Shown piece by piece: positions 42,574-53,592 of a stretch of DNA of 64,000 nucleotides (its first letter is position 1; each line of letters starts with the position of its first letter). Where the stretch lies: contig NZ_JAMBOV010000001.1 of assembly GCF_023715745.1 (NCBI RefSeq), forward strand, positions 124,001 through 188,000, written 5' to 3'. The notes below the pieces were generated by a model. The model ran no database searches. It saw nothing but the letters and a program-made list of their open reading frames with translations, and was not told where the DNA came from. The stretch is from Microbacterium oleivorans (GTDB lineage: Bacteria; Actinomycetota; Actinomycetes; Actinomycetales; Microbacteriaceae). Made by a program: the position numbers and the translations under genes.

Positions 42574-44640
42574 ATGGATGTGGAGCGCGCGAAACCGATG
42601 ACGTCAGATACCCCCGACAACACTCCCGAGGATCTCGACCCGCCCGCCGCACCCCGGATCCCCGCGGAGTACGGGGCCGACGAGATCCAGGTCCTCGAGG
42701 GCTTGGAGGCCGTCCGCAAGCGCCCCGGCATGTACATCGGCTCGACCGGTGAGCGCGGCCTGCACCACCTGGTCTACGAGATCGTCGACAACTCCGTCGA
42801 CGAGGCCCTCGCCGGCTACTGCGACACGATCCAGATCACGATCCTCGCCGACGGCGGTCTGCGCGTCGTCGACAACGGCCGCGGCATCCCCGTCGATCCG
42901 CACTCCTCCGACCCCACCAAGTCGACGGTCGAGGTCGTGCTCACCGTCCTGCACGCGGGCGGCAAGTTCGGTGGCGGCGGTTACGCCGTCTCGGGTGGTC
43001 TGCACGGCGTCGGCTCGTCCGTCGTGAACGCGCTGTCCACGCGGTTCGAGGTCGAGATCGCGCGCCAGGGATTCATCTGGCGCCAGACGTTCTCCGGCGG
43101 CGGCAAGCCCGAGGGTCCCCTCGTGAAGGGGGAGGAGAGCGGGACGACCGGCACGACCATCACGTTCTGGCCGGACGGATCGATCTTCGAGACGACCGAC
43201 TTCGACTACAACACGCTGCGCACCCGCTTCCAGCAGACGGCGTTCCTCAACAAGGGACTGCGCATCACGCTCACCGACGAGCGCGCGGACGCAGTCGACG
43301 TCGTCGACCTCCCCGAGGGCGGGTCGGACACCGTCCAGCGGCACGACGACTTCCTGTACGAGCGCGGCCTCGTCGACTACGTCGAGTACCTGAACAAGGT
43401 GCGCAAGGCCGACGTCGTCAACGACGAGATCATCGAGATCGAGGCCGAGGACACCGTCCGACACATCTCGCTCGAGCTGGCGATGCAGTGGACGACGACG
43501 TACACCGAGAACGTCTTCACCTTCGCCAACACGATCAACACGCACGAGGGCGGGACCCACGAAGAGGGCTTCCGCGCGGCGATGACGACCCAGATCAACC
43601 GGTACGCCCGCGAGAAGGGGATGCTGAAGGAGAAGGACGTCAACCTGGCGGGCGAGGACATCCGCGAGGGCCTCACCGCGGTCATCTCCGTCAAGCTGTC
43701 GGAGCCCCAGTTCGAGGGTCAGACCAAGACCAAGCTCGGCAACACCGAGGCGAAGGCCTTCGTCCAGAAGGTCGTCGGCGACCAGCTCACCGACTGGCTC
43801 GACCGCAACCCGCAGCAGGCGAAGCTCGTCATCACGAAGGCCGTCGAGGCGGCGACCGCGCGGATGGCGGCGCGCAAGGCGCGCGAGACCGCACGTCGCA
43901 AGAGCGTGTTCGAGTCGGCATCCATGCCCGAGAAGCTCAAGGACTGCACGAGCAAGGACCCCTCGATCAGCGAGATCTTCCTCGTCGAGGGCGACTCCGC
44001 TGGTGGGTCCGCCGTGTCGGGACGCGACCCCGAGCGGCAGGCGATCCTGTCGCTGCGCGGCAAGATCCTCAACGTCGAGAAGGCCCGGCTCGACCGCGCG
44101 CTCGGCAACGCCGAGATCCAGGCGATGATCCAGGCCTTCGGTGCCGGGATCGGGCCCGACTTCGACGTCGAAAAGGCCAGGTATCACAAGATCGTCCTGA
44201 TGGCAGATGCCGACGTCGACGGCCAGCACATCACGACGCTGCTGCTCACCCTGCTGTTCCGTTACATGCGCGGACTCGTCGAGGCCGGGTACGTGTACCT
44301 CGCGCAGCCGCCGCTGTACCGCCTGAAGTGGTCGAACGCTCCCCATGAGTACGTCTACAGCGACGCCGAGCGCGACGCGCTGCTGCGCGAGGGCGTCGCG
44401 GCCGGCCGCCGCATCCCGAAGGACAACGGCGTGCAGCGCTACAAGGGTCTCGGCGAGATGAACCCGAAGGAACTGTGGGAGACGACGATGGACCCCGAGA
44501 CGCGCACGCTGCGTCAGGTGACCATCGACGATGCGGCCGCGGCCGACGAGATCTTCTCGGTGCTCATGGGCGAGGACGTCGAGGCGAGGCGCGGGTTCAT
44601 CCAGCGCAACGCCAAGGACGTGCGGTTCCTGGACATCTGA
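42574..44640 (+). CDS. gyrB: DNA gyrase subunit B
   Basis: The 688-residue protein has the GHKL ATPase domain ([45 protein letters not shown]), the transducer, and the TOPRIM domain ([26 protein letters not shown]). The C-terminal end is [20 protein letters not shown]. It supplies ATP energy for negative supercoiling with GyrA. ATG 42574 follows GGGAAGAAG; a second ATG lies 24 bases on. A TAGACT -10 (42551-42556) is close upstream. Confidence 0.97.
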   Translation: MDVERAKPMTSDTPDNTPEDLDPPAAPRIPAEYGADEIQVLEGLEAVRKRPGMYIGSTGERGLHHLVYEIVDNSVDEALAGYCDTIQITILADGGLRVVDNGRGIPVDPHSSDPTKSTVEVVLTVLHAGGKFGGGGYAVSGGLHGVGSSVVNALSTRFEVEIARQGFIWRQTFSGGGKPEGPLVKGEESGTTGTTITFWPDGSIFETTDFDYNTLRTRFQQTAFLNKGLRITLTDERADAVDVVDLPEGGSDTVQRHDDFLYERGLVDYVEYLNKVRKADVVNDEIIEIEAEDTVRHISLELAMQWTTTYTENVFTFANTINTHEGGTHEEGFRAAMTTQINRYAREKGMLKEKDVNLAGEDIREGLTAVISVKLSEPQFEGQTKTKLGNTEAKAFVQKVVGDQLTDWLDRNPQQAKLVITKAVEAATARMAARKARETARRKSVFESASMPEKLKDCTSKDPSISEIFLVEGDSAGGSAVSGRDPERQAILSLRGKILNVEKARLDRALGNAEIQAMIQAFGAGIGPDFDVEKARYHKIVLMADADVDGQHITTLLLTLLFRYMRGLVEAGYVYLAQPPLYRLKWSNAPHEYVYSDAERDALLREGVAAGRRIPKDNGVQRYKGLGEMNPKELWETTMDPETRTLRQVTIDDAAAADEIFSVLMGEDVEARRGFIQRNAKDVRFLDI

Positions 44641-44691
44641 GTCCGCCCGCATCCCGCCCCGGCACTCCGACGACGAACGAACTGAGAGAAC

Positions 44692-47246
<2,555 letters not shown>

Positions 47247-47250
<4 letters not shown>

Positions 47251-47654
47251 GCTCCGTAGCCGACAAGCTGGCCAAGAAGTCCTCGAGCCGGACGACCGCG
47301 AAGCAGGTCCGCCTCCGTCTCGTCTACGTCGACTTCTGGTCGGCCGTGAAGCTGTCGTTCCTGGCGGCGGTCGCCCTCGCGATCGTCACCGTCATCTCGA
47401 CGCTGCTCGTCTACCTCGTGATCAGCTCGACGGGTCTCGTCGGTCAGGTCGATGCTCTGCTCGGCGCGGTGAACGGTGAGAACACATTCACGCTCGCGTC
47501 GATCCTGAACCTGCCGCAGGTGATGGCGTTCGCCGCGGTCGTCGCGATCCTGAACCTCATCGTCGTCACGGTGCTGGGTGCGGTCCTCGCGGGGATCTAC
47601 AACCTCATGGTCAAGGTCACCGGCGGCCTGCTCGTCGGCTTCACCTCGAACTGA
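47247..47654 (+). CDS. DUF3566 membrane protein
   Basis: The 135-residue protein has a basic N terminus ([19 protein letters not shown]) and two transmembrane helices (~residues 38-60 and ~95-120). [17 protein letters not shown] and [20 protein letters not shown] are typical of DUF3566. The family sits directly after gyrA throughout Actinobacteria, with unknown function. ATGA overlap with gyrA indicates co-translation. Confidence 0.9.
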
Positions 47655-47657
47655 GTC

Positions 47658-47673
47658 GGATGCCGCGGCATCC
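47658..47673. terminator. GGATGCC palindrome between convergent genes
   Basis: GGATGCCGCGGCATCC is a perfect 16-bp palindrome in the 21-bp gap between the DUF3566 gene and the convergent VIT-family gene. It could fold as a short bidirectional hairpin. Confidence 0.4.
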
Positions 47674-47675
47674 CG

Positions 47676-48401
47676 TCACGCGACGGAGGTGCCCAGCAGC
47701 AGACCCAATCCCCACGTGACGGCGAGGGCGAGCGCGCCGCCGACGACGAGACGGACGACGGCGCGACGCCTGCCGGCTCCGCCGAGAGTCGCGGAGATGG
47801 TGCCGGTCAGTCCGAGCGCGATGAGCACGGCGACGAAGGTCGTCGCGACCCGCCACTCTGCCGGCGGCAGCAGGATCGCGAGGAACGGCAGCAGCGCACC
47901 GAGTGTGAACGCGATGGCGGAGGAGACGGCCGCCTGCCACGGGCTGGTCAGTTCATCCGGGTCGATGCCGAGTTCGATGTCGAGGTGGGAGCGCAGAGCG
48001 TCGTGCGCCGTCAGCTCTTCGGCCACCTTCCGTGCGGTCTCCTCCGTCAGGCCCTTCTCCCGGTAGAGCTCGGCGAGTTCGGCCAGTTCCTCCTCGGGCA
48101 TCTCGGCCAGCTCGCGAGTCTCCTTGGCGATGAGCGCACGCTCGGTGTCGCGTTGGCTGCTGACCGAGACGTACTCGCCTAGGGCCATGGAGATGGCGCC
48201 ACCCACGAGCGCGGCGGATGTCGCCGTCAGGATGGGGCCGAGATCGCTCGTCGCCCCCGCCACGCCGACGGCGACGGCGGCGACACTGACGATGCCGTCG
48301 TTCGCGCCCAGCACTCCTGCGCGCAGCCAGTTCAGTCGCTGTCCGAGGCCCGCACCCTGCGGCTCGCGGTGGGCGGGTTCGCGCGGGGTGGTCGTGCTCA
48401 T
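47676..48401 (-). CDS. VIT1/CCC1-family transporter
   Basis: The 241-residue protein has five predicted helices. The start (NWLRAGVLGANDGIVSVAAV) and GGAISMALGEYVSVSSQRDT are the VIT1/CCC1 signature. A cytoplasmic charged helical segment (AEMPEEELAELAELYREKGL) matches the metal-binding region, followed by ELGIDPDELTSPWQAAVSSA. Family members move Fe2+ or Mn2+. It is convergent with the gyrase operon. Confidence 0.9.
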   Translation of the reverse strand: MSTTTPREPAHREPQGAGLGQRLNWLRAGVLGANDGIVSVAAVAVGVAGATSDLGPILTATSAALVGGAISMALGEYVSVSSQRDTERALIAKETRELAEMPEEELAELAELYREKGLTEETARKVAEELTAHDALRSHLDIELGIDPDELTSPWQAAVSSAIAFTLGALLPFLAILLPPAEWRVATTFVAVLIALGLTGTISATLGGAGRRRAVVRLVVGGALALAVTWGLGLLLGTSVA

Positions 48402-48515
48402 GAGGCCAGTGAATCAGAACGAGCGGATGCCGCGGGCCGCGTCCGACGCGGATTCGTCAAACGGCGTCCTCTTCGGGTAAAGTCTTGGAGGTTGCAGGCG
48501 CGAGCCGGCAGCGAC

Positions 48516-48589
48516 GGGGCTATAGCTCAGGCGGTTAGAGCGCTTCACTGATAATGAAGAGGTCCCAGGTTCAAGTCCTGGTAGCCCCA
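48516..48589 (+). tRNA. tRNA-Ile (GAT)
   Basis: The 74-nt cloverleaf has acceptor GGGGCTA/TAGCCCC, D loop AGCTCAGGCGGTTAGAGC, anticodon stem CTTCA/TGAAG with GAT at 48550-48552, and T loop GGTTCAAGT. Discriminator A is at 48589 and CCA is not fully encoded. It pairs with tRNA-Ala 14 bp on, the common arrangement after gyrA. Confidence 0.96.
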
Positions 48590-48603
48590 CCGTCACCGCA
48601 CCG

Positions 48604-48676
48604 GGGGCCTTAGCTCAGTTGGTAGAGCGCCTGCTTTGCAAGCAGGATGTCAGGAGTTCGAATCTCCTAGGCTCCA
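48604..48676 (+). tRNA. tRNA-Ala (TGC)
   Basis: The 73-nt cloverleaf has acceptor GGGGCCT/AGGCTCC with the G3:U70 pair that marks tRNA-Ala, anticodon stem CCTGC/GCAGG and TGC at 48637-48639. T loop GAGTTCGAATC. It is followed by a terminator. Confidence 0.96.
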
Positions 48677-48684
48677 CAATCACA

Positions 48685-48717
48685 GAAACGCCGGAACCCG
48701 TTCGGGTCCGGCGTTTC
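48685..48717 (+). terminator. Terminator after the tRNA pair
   Basis: GAAACGCCGG-A-ACCC, loop GTTC, GGGT-CCGGCGTTTC forms a long stem with one bulged base, 8 bp after tRNA-Ala. Confidence 0.8.
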
Positions 48718-48841
48718 GCGTCTCGCGCGGCGTCACATCCCGTCACGCCGCGTCACGGATCGTCGTCGTGTTTGACGCGCCGCCGCTGCGGTCCGAGAGT
48801 CGTTCCCGGAGTCCTCACCACGAGGCGGAAGGGAGCGGATG

Positions 48842-49969
48842 ATGACCGAGACGACGGAGGCCGCAGAGCCCACGAAGTTCGCCTACTGGGTGCCGAATGT
48901 GTCGGGTGGGCTGGTGGTGTCGTCCATCGAGCAGCGGACGTCGTTCGACCTCGACTACAACATCGAGCTGGCCCGCACCGCGGAGCGCGTCGGCTTCGAG
49001 TACGCCCTCAGCCAGGTCCGCTACCTGTCCAGCTACGGCGCCGCGCAGCAACACGAATCCACGTCGACGAGTCTCGCGCTCCTCCTCGCCACCGAGAAGC
49101 TGAAGGTCATCGCCGCCGTGCACCCGGGTCTGTGGGAACCGGCGGTCCTCGCGAAGTTCCTGCTCACGGCCGACAACTTCTCGAAGGGTCGCGCAGCCGT
49201 CAACGTCGTCTCCGGGTGGTTCAAGGACGAGTTCACCAAGCTCGGACTCCCCTGGCTCGACCACGACGAGCGCTATCGGCGCTCCGGCGAGTTCCTCCAG
49301 GTCCTGCGCAAGCTCCTGACCGAGGAGAACGTCCGCTTCGCCGGCGACTTCTACCGGGTGAACGACTTCACCCTGCGGCCCGGACCGTACGAGGTCCCGG
49401 GGCGGCCGCATCCGGAAATCTTCCAGGGTGGCAACTCGACGGCCGCCCGATTCAACGGCGGTGCCTACGCGGACTGGTACTTCTCCAACGGCAAGGACTT
49501 CGACGGCTTCACCGAGCAGTACGACGAGGTGACGCGGATCGCGGCCGAGCACGGCAGGCGCGTGCGCTTCGGTCTCAATGGGTTCGCGATCGTGCGCGAC
49601 ACCGAGGCGGAGGCGCGGGAGCAATTGCGCGAGATCATCGCGAAGGCCGACACCGAGGCGGTCGAGGGCTTCCGGAAGTCGGTGCAGCAGGCGGGCGCTG
49701 CCACCGCGGATCGCAAGGGCATGTGGGCCGACTCGAGCTTCGAGGACCTCGTGCAGTACAACGACGGCTTCCGCACGCAGCTCATCGGTACCGCCGAGCA
49801 GGTGGCTCGACGCATCGTCGAATACAGGCGGCGCGGAGTCGATCTGTTCCTCCTCGGCTTCCTGCACTTCCAGGAGGAGCTCGAGCAGTTCGGCGAGAAG
49901 GTCATCCCGCTCGTGCGGGAATTGGAGGCACAGGAGGGTGCTCCGCAGCGACACCACGCCGACGCCTGA
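48842..49969 (+). CDS. sfnG: FMNH2-dependent monooxygenase, SfnG type (LLM class)
   Basis: The 375-residue protein has the bacterial-luciferase-like TIM barrel: FAYWVPNVSGGLVVSSIEQR, TSFDLDYNIELARTAERVGF, VNVVSGWFKDEFTKLGLPWL, DHDERYRRSGEFLQVLRKLL and PEIFQGGNSTAARFNG. SfnG oxidises dimethyl sulfone to methanesulfinate with FMNH2 from a separate reductase. No reductase or sulfonate importer is adjacent, so it stands alone. ATG 48842 has GGGAG 6 bases upstream; ATG 48839 is the alternative. Confidence 0.87.
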   Translation: MTETTEAAEPTKFAYWVPNVSGGLVVSSIEQRTSFDLDYNIELARTAERVGFEYALSQVRYLSSYGAAQQHESTSTSLALLLATEKLKVIAAVHPGLWEPAVLAKFLLTADNFSKGRAAVNVVSGWFKDEFTKLGLPWLDHDERYRRSGEFLQVLRKLLTEENVRFAGDFYRVNDFTLRPGPYEVPGRPHPEIFQGGNSTAARFNGGAYADWYFSNGKDFDGFTEQYDEVTRIAAEHGRRVRFGLNGFAIVRDTEAEAREQLREIIAKADTEAVEGFRKSVQQAGAATADRKGMWADSSFEDLVQYNDGFRTQLIGTAEQVARRIVEYRRRGVDLFLLGFLHFQEELEQFGEKVIPLVRELEAQEGAPQRHHADA

Positions 49970-49974
49970 CGAAT

Positions 49975-50032
49975 CTTGCGCTTATCTTGAGGTGACCTTG
50001 CGCTGAGCTTGCAGCGGCGGCGACACCATAAT
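49975..50032 (+). promoter_or_regulatory. Four CTTG repeats at exact 11-bp spacing with a -10-like CATAAT
   Basis: CTTG starts at 49975, 49986, 49997 and 50008. The 11-mers are CTTGCGCTTAT, CTTGAGGTGAC, CTTGCGCTGAG and CTTGCAGCGGC. CATAAT follows at 50027-50032. One-helical-turn direct repeats upstream of a -10 are typical of OmpR/PhoB-type response regulator sites. The strip 49970-50205 holds no convincing gene. Confidence 0.5.
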
Positions 50033-50132
50033 GATGTCGCCGTTGGAGACGACGCCCCGAAAGTCGGATCCACCGAAGAGCAGCAACTCCGCGGGGGGAC
50101 TCGGAGTGTCTGGGGGCTCTGCCGCGACATGG

Positions 50133-50167
50133 CCTGGGGTGCGTGGCTGGGGAGCTCGCACCCCAGG
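50133..50167 (+). terminator. Hairpin ahead of the Nudix gene
   Basis: CCTGGGGTGCG (50133-50143) and CGCACCCCAGG (50157-50167) form an 11-bp perfect stem. It may end sfnG transcription or act as a leader terminator for the Nudix gene 38 bp downstream. Confidence 0.6.
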
Positions 50168-50205
50168 CAGTCCCACGGCGCCGAGGGGACGCGTAGGGTG
50201 AACGC

Positions 50206-50631
50206 GTGGACATCCGCGTCGCCGCGTACGCCGTCGTCACCGACGGGGATCGCATCCTGCTCGCTCACTGGAACAGCCCCACGCGACCGGCCTGGACAAT
50301 GCCCGGCGGTGGCATCGACCCGGGCGAGGATCCGAAGGATGCCGCGGTCCGGGAGGTCTTCGAGGAGACGGGGTTCCACGTGGAACTCGACGGCATCCTC
50401 GGCACCGACTCGCAGGTGATCGCCGCCAAGGACAGACTGCACGGCGAGGGACCCATCCAGGCGCTCCGTATCGTCTACCGCGCGCACGTCGTCGGCGGCG
50501 ACCTTCGGAACGAGGAGGACGGGTCGACGGATGAGGCGGCCTGGTTCCCCCTCGCCGATGTCCCGGGTCTGACCCGCGTCGGTCTCGTCGACACCGCGCT
50601 GCGGATGGCGAGGCTGCTCCCTCAGGCCTGA
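50206..50631 (+). CDS. Nudix hydrolase
   Basis: The 141-residue protein carries a full Nudix box: GGGIDPGEDPKDAAVREVF followed by EETGF (G-x5-E-x7-REUxEExGU). It should hydrolyse a nucleoside diphosphate linked to another group; the substrate is unknown. GTG 50206 gives MDIRVAAYAVVTDGDR, the usual first strand. A GTTCCACGTGGAAC palindrome lies inside the gene. Its end overlaps the convergent YbaK gene by 10 bp. Confidence 0.88.
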   Translation: MDIRVAAYAVVTDGDRILLAHWNSPTRPAWTMPGGGIDPGEDPKDAAVREVFEETGFHVELDGILGTDSQVIAAKDRLHGEGPIQALRIVYRAHVVGGDLRNEEDGSTDEAAWFPLADVPGLTRVGLVDTALRMARLLPQA

Positions 50632-51119
50632 CGCCCGCCCATCGGCTGGGAGATGTCGGCAACCGTCGCACCGTATGCGCGGATGAGCTCGTCGGCATCC
50701 ACGAACAGGCTGAACCCGTGGGCACCGGCGCCCATCGCGATGCGCCGACCGACGATGGACTCGTCCGCGTATACCGGCCAGTCCGTCGTGCTGCCGATCG
50801 GTGTGATCGTGCCGCGTTCGAAACCCGTCGCGGCCAGCGCGAGTTCGGGCTCGGGCAGCCGCAGCTTGTTCACGCCGACGACGGCGCGCAGCTTCGGCCA
50901 CGAGATGGCCCGGTCGCCCGGGATGAGGGCGAACAGGTAGGTGTCGTCGCTGCGCTTGACGACGAGCGTCTTCACGATGTCGGATGCTGCGAGGCCCAGG
51001 AGGCCGGCCGCCTCCTCCAGACTCCCCGCCGCCGGGCGGGCGACGAACTCGACGGACAAAGACCGGGAGCGCGCCGCCTCAGCGACGCGCTCCGACGGTA
51101 CGGGCGTGGATTCAGGCAT
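50622..51119 (-). CDS. YbaK/EbsC-family aminoacyl-tRNA deacylase-like protein
   Basis: The 165-residue protein has the YbaK fold: SLEEAAGLLGLAASDIVKTL, VVKRSDDTYLFALIPGDR, SWPKLRAVVGVNKLRLPEP and ATGFERGTITPIGSTTDWPV. Such proteins clear mischarged Cys-tRNA or Pro-tRNA; the exact specificity cannot be read here. It overlaps the upstream unknown gene by 8 bp, so the two are coupled, and the Nudix gene by 10 bp in convergent orientation. Confidence 0.88.
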   Translation of the reverse strand: MPESTPVPSERVAEAARSRSLSVEFVARPAAGSLEEAAGLLGLAASDIVKTLVVKRSDDTYLFALIPGDRAISWPKLRAVVGVNKLRLPEPELALAATGFERGTITPIGSTTDWPVYADESIVGRRIAMGAGAHGFSLFVDADELIRAYGATVADISQPMGGRQA

Positions 51120-51681
51120 CCGGGGCGCGCAGCGGGTCGTCCGCCACCCACAGCTCGTCATCGGCGCGCAGCGTCTGCCACGCGGCGTAGAGCACACCCG
51201 CTGCCGCGGCGATGCCGAGGATGAGGGCGATGACGCCGCCGGCGCCGGGGCCGCTCTTCTTCTCGGGGACGCTGAGCTTCTTGCTCGCCTTCTTGCCGGC
51301 CTTCTTCGCCTTCTTGCGGAAGTCCTCGGCGTCGAAGCCGCCGAGGCCCTTGCCCTTCGACAGGCGGTGACGCTGGTCGTTGGCGACATCCCACACCGAC
51401 AGCGCGGTGCCCACGACGGCGCCCGCCGCGGGGACGAGGGCGCCGTTGAGGACCTTGCGGCCTGTCTCGACACCGCGGCCGACGTACGGAGCGGCGTAAC
51501 GCTCGTAGGAGTGCTTGGCGGCGGGCACCACGTGGTCGTGGTTGTACTTGCCGAGCTGGCGGCCCGCTTCGCGCGCGACCTCACCGGCCTGGCCCACCAG
51601 CACCTGCTGGGACTCCCAGAGGTTCGCAGCCTGCTTCTGCAGCTTGCGGAGTTCCTTCTTGGTCTTGCGGTTGAGGCTCAC
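51112..51681 (-). CDS. Membrane-anchored basic helical protein, unknown function
   Basis: The 189-residue protein starts with Lys-rich helices (MSLNRKTKKELRKLQKQAAN), continues with amphipathic segments (KYNHDHVVPAAKHSYERYAA), a hydrophobic ALVPAAGAVVGTALSV, a Lys cluster (FRKKAKKAGKKASKKLSVP), and one clear transmembrane helix (AGGVIALILGIAAAAGVLYA) before an acidic tail (WVADDPLRAPDA). No family is recognised. It is followed by ybaK in the same operon. Confidence 0.7.
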   Translation of the reverse strand: MSLNRKTKKELRKLQKQAANLWESQQVLVGQAGEVAREAGRQLGKYNHDHVVPAAKHSYERYAAPYVGRGVETGRKVLNGALVPAAGAVVGTALSVWDVANDQRHRLSKGKGLGGFDAEDFRKKAKKAGKKASKKLSVPEKKSGPGAGGVIALILGIAAAAGVLYAAWQTLRADDELWVADDPLRAPDA

Positions 51682-51781
51682 GGGGCCCTCCCTTTTCGGG
51701 GTTCATCCGGGGACGTAGTGGGTCCATACTGCCAGACGCATTCAGGCTGTGAGGGGGGTTGCAAGTGAGAGGATGATGGGT

Positions 51782-52339
51782 ATGCCGATTCACTCCGCTG
51801 TCGCAACCCTGCACACCAACCACGGCGACATCGTCGTCAACCTGTTCGGCGATCAGGCGCCGCGCACCGTCAAGAACTTCATCGGTCTCGCCGACGGATC
51901 CCAGGCGTGGACGCACCCCGCCACCGGCAAGCCGGGCGAGGGTCCGCTCTACACCGACGTCATCTTCCACCGCATCATCCCCGGCTTCATGATCCAGGGT
52001 GGCGACCCGCTCGGTCAGGGCATCGGCGGACCCGGCTATAACTTCGATGACGAGATCAGCCCCGAGCTGAACTTCGGCACGCCGTACCTTCTCGCCATGG
52101 CCAACGCGGGCCTGCGTCGCAACGCGATCACGGGCAAGGCCGAGGGCACCAACGGCTCGCAGTTCTTCATCACGACCGACCCCACCCCGTGGCTGAATGG
52201 CAAGCACACGATCTTCGGCGAGGTCGCCGACGACGCGTCCCGCGCTGTGGTCGACGCCATCAGCGCCGTCCCGACCGGTGCGCAGGACCGTCCGATCGAG
52301 CCCGTCGTCATCTCGTCGATCGACATCTCCGAGGCCTGA
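51782..52339 (+). CDS. Cyclophilin-type peptidyl-prolyl cis-trans isomerase
   Basis: The 185-residue protein has the cyclophilin core: ATLHTNHGDIVVNLFGDQAP, FHRIIPGFMIQGGDP (catalytic Arg in FHR), AMANAGLRRNAITGKAEGTN, GSQFFITTDPTPWLNGKHTI and FGEV. There is no signal peptide, so it acts in the cytoplasm. ATG 51782 gives MPIHSAVATL with GAGAGG 9 bases upstream; ATGs at 51773 and 51776 are alternatives. The rhomboid gene follows 7 bp after the stop. Confidence 0.93.
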   Translation: MPIHSAVATLHTNHGDIVVNLFGDQAPRTVKNFIGLADGSQAWTHPATGKPGEGPLYTDVIFHRIIPGFMIQGGDPLGQGIGGPGYNFDDEISPELNFGTPYLLAMANAGLRRNAITGKAEGTNGSQFFITTDPTPWLNGKHTIFGEVADDASRAVVDAISAVPTGAQDRPIEPVVISSIDISEA

Positions 52340-52346
52340 TCCCTTC

Positions 52347-53222
52347 GTGACCTCGGCCGACCCCCGGACCAATCCGGACAACTTCTGCTACCGGCATCCC
52401 GACCGTCAGAGCTTCGTGCTCTGCCAGCGATGCCTCCGCACCATCTGCCCCGAGTGCCAGACCCCGCTCCCGGTGGGGGTCATCTGCCCGGAGTGCCTGG
52501 CGGAGCAGCAGAAGGGGGCGCGGTCGGCCGAGGTGAGGCGGATGCCGGGGCGGTTCGCACGCAAGATGCGCAGCGACCGCCCCGTCGTCACCTACGCCAT
52601 CATGATCGTCACGGTCGCGGTCTACCTGGTGCAGCTGATCCCCGTCGTCGGCGGCGCGGTCACGGGTGCTCTCGCATTCGCCCCGCCCTATGTCGTGCCG
52701 GCCAGCGGTGCGCCCTTCGAACCCTGGCGGATGGTGACGGTGGCCCTCGTGCATTCGACACCGCTGCCCTTCCACGTCGCCCTCAACATGCTCGCGCTGT
52801 GGGCGCTCGGACGCAGCCTCGAGCCCCTGCTCGGCAAGGTCCGGTTCCTGGCCCTCTATCTCCTGAGCGCGATCGGCGGGTCGGTCCTCGTGGCGCTGAT
52901 CGCGCCGGGCTCGGCGGTCGTCGGCGCATCCGGTGCGGTGTGGGGCCTGCTGACGGCGATGCTCATCATCGGGCGCCACGTCGGTGCGAACATCCTGCCG
53001 ATCGCGATCCTGCTCGGGATCAACCTGGTGTTCTCGTTCGTGGGCGCCGGGGTCTCGTGGCAGTCACACATCGGCGGCGGCCTCGTCGGCCTGCTGGTCG
53101 GCTTCGTCTTCGCGCGTACCCGCGCGCAGAACCGTCAGAAGCTGCAGGCGCTCCTGCTCATCGCGGTCGCGATCGGCCTCGTCTCCCTTGCGGTCACGGT
53201 GCCCGGTCTGCTCTACCTCTGA
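52347..53222 (+). CDS. Rhomboid-family intramembrane serine protease with zinc ribbon
   Basis: The 291-residue protein has an N-terminal B-box-like zinc site (CYRHPDRQSFVLCQRCLRTI, then CPECQTPLPVGVICPECLAE). Six helices follow, with FEPWRMVTVALVHS, HVALNMLALWALG, the catalytic Ser in VGASGAVWG and the catalytic His in SHIGGGLVGLLVG. It cleaves transmembrane substrates; targets are unknown. GTG 52347 is used. It is coupled to the cyclophilin gene. Confidence 0.9.
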   Translation: MTSADPRTNPDNFCYRHPDRQSFVLCQRCLRTICPECQTPLPVGVICPECLAEQQKGARSAEVRRMPGRFARKMRSDRPVVTYAIMIVTVAVYLVQLIPVVGGAVTGALAFAPPYVVPASGAPFEPWRMVTVALVHSTPLPFHVALNMLALWALGRSLEPLLGKVRFLALYLLSAIGGSVLVALIAPGSAVVGASGAVWGLLTAMLIIGRHVGANILPIAILLGINLVFSFVGAGVSWQSHIGGGLVGLLVGFVFARTRAQNRQKLQALLLIAVAIGLVSLAVTVPGLLYL

Positions 53223-53232
53223 GTTATCCACA

Positions 53233-53258
53233 GATTCATCCCCAGGTGGGGATGAATC
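53233..53258 (+). terminator. Terminator after the rhomboid gene, next to a DnaA box
   Basis: GATTCATCCCC (53233-53243) and GGGGATGAATC (53248-53258) form an 11-bp stem with a 4-base loop. A perfect DnaA box, TTATCCACA, lies at 53224-53232. Confidence 0.7.
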
Positions 53259-53300
53259 ACACGGGTGTAATTCCGGTCGGAAGAGAGGGATGTCGCCGGC

Positions 53301-53537
53301 TCAGCGCCAGCGAGTGGTCATCAAGAACCCGATGAACGCGATGCCGAAGCCGATCGCGAGGTTCCACGGTCCGATGTCGGGGATCGGGAAGGCCTGGCCG
53401 CTCAGGTAGAAGACGATGATCCAGATCAGACCGATGAGCATCAGCCCGAGCATGATCGGCTTGAACCAGACGGGGTTGGGGGCGGCTTCGCCCTCGGTCT
53501 GGACGAGTCGGTCGTCGTCCTTGTCTCCACGTGCCAT
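53301..53537 (-). CDS. crgA: Cell division protein CrgA
   Basis: The 78-residue protein has two transmembrane helices (IMLGLMLIGLIWIIVFYL and WNLAIGFGIAFIGFLMTT) and the CrgA-type sequence NPVWFKP ahead of the first. CrgA links FtsZ, FtsQ and penicillin-binding proteins in Actinobacteria. It is divergent from the sortase gene, 55 bp apart. Confidence 0.93.
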   Translation of the reverse strand: MARGDKDDDRLVQTEGEAAPNPVWFKPIMLGLMLIGLIWIIVFYLSGQAFPIPDIGPWNLAIGFGIAFIGFLMTTRWR

Positions 53538-53592
53538 GGGGGGAAGTCTACCTGCCAGCCCGGATTCAGCCTTCGCTGGCTAAACTCCGATC

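Noticed and set aside
49982..50176. 64-codon minus-strand frame in the gap before the Nudix gene, and a ~56-codon plus frame from 50031
   Set aside because: Neither has a good ribosome site or recognisable sequence, and both cross the perfect hairpin at 50133-50167.
50373..50386. GTTCCACGTGGAAC palindrome as a sixth parS
   Set aside because: It matches only about 12 of 16 parS positions, lies inside the Nudix gene and is 15 kb from the parS group.
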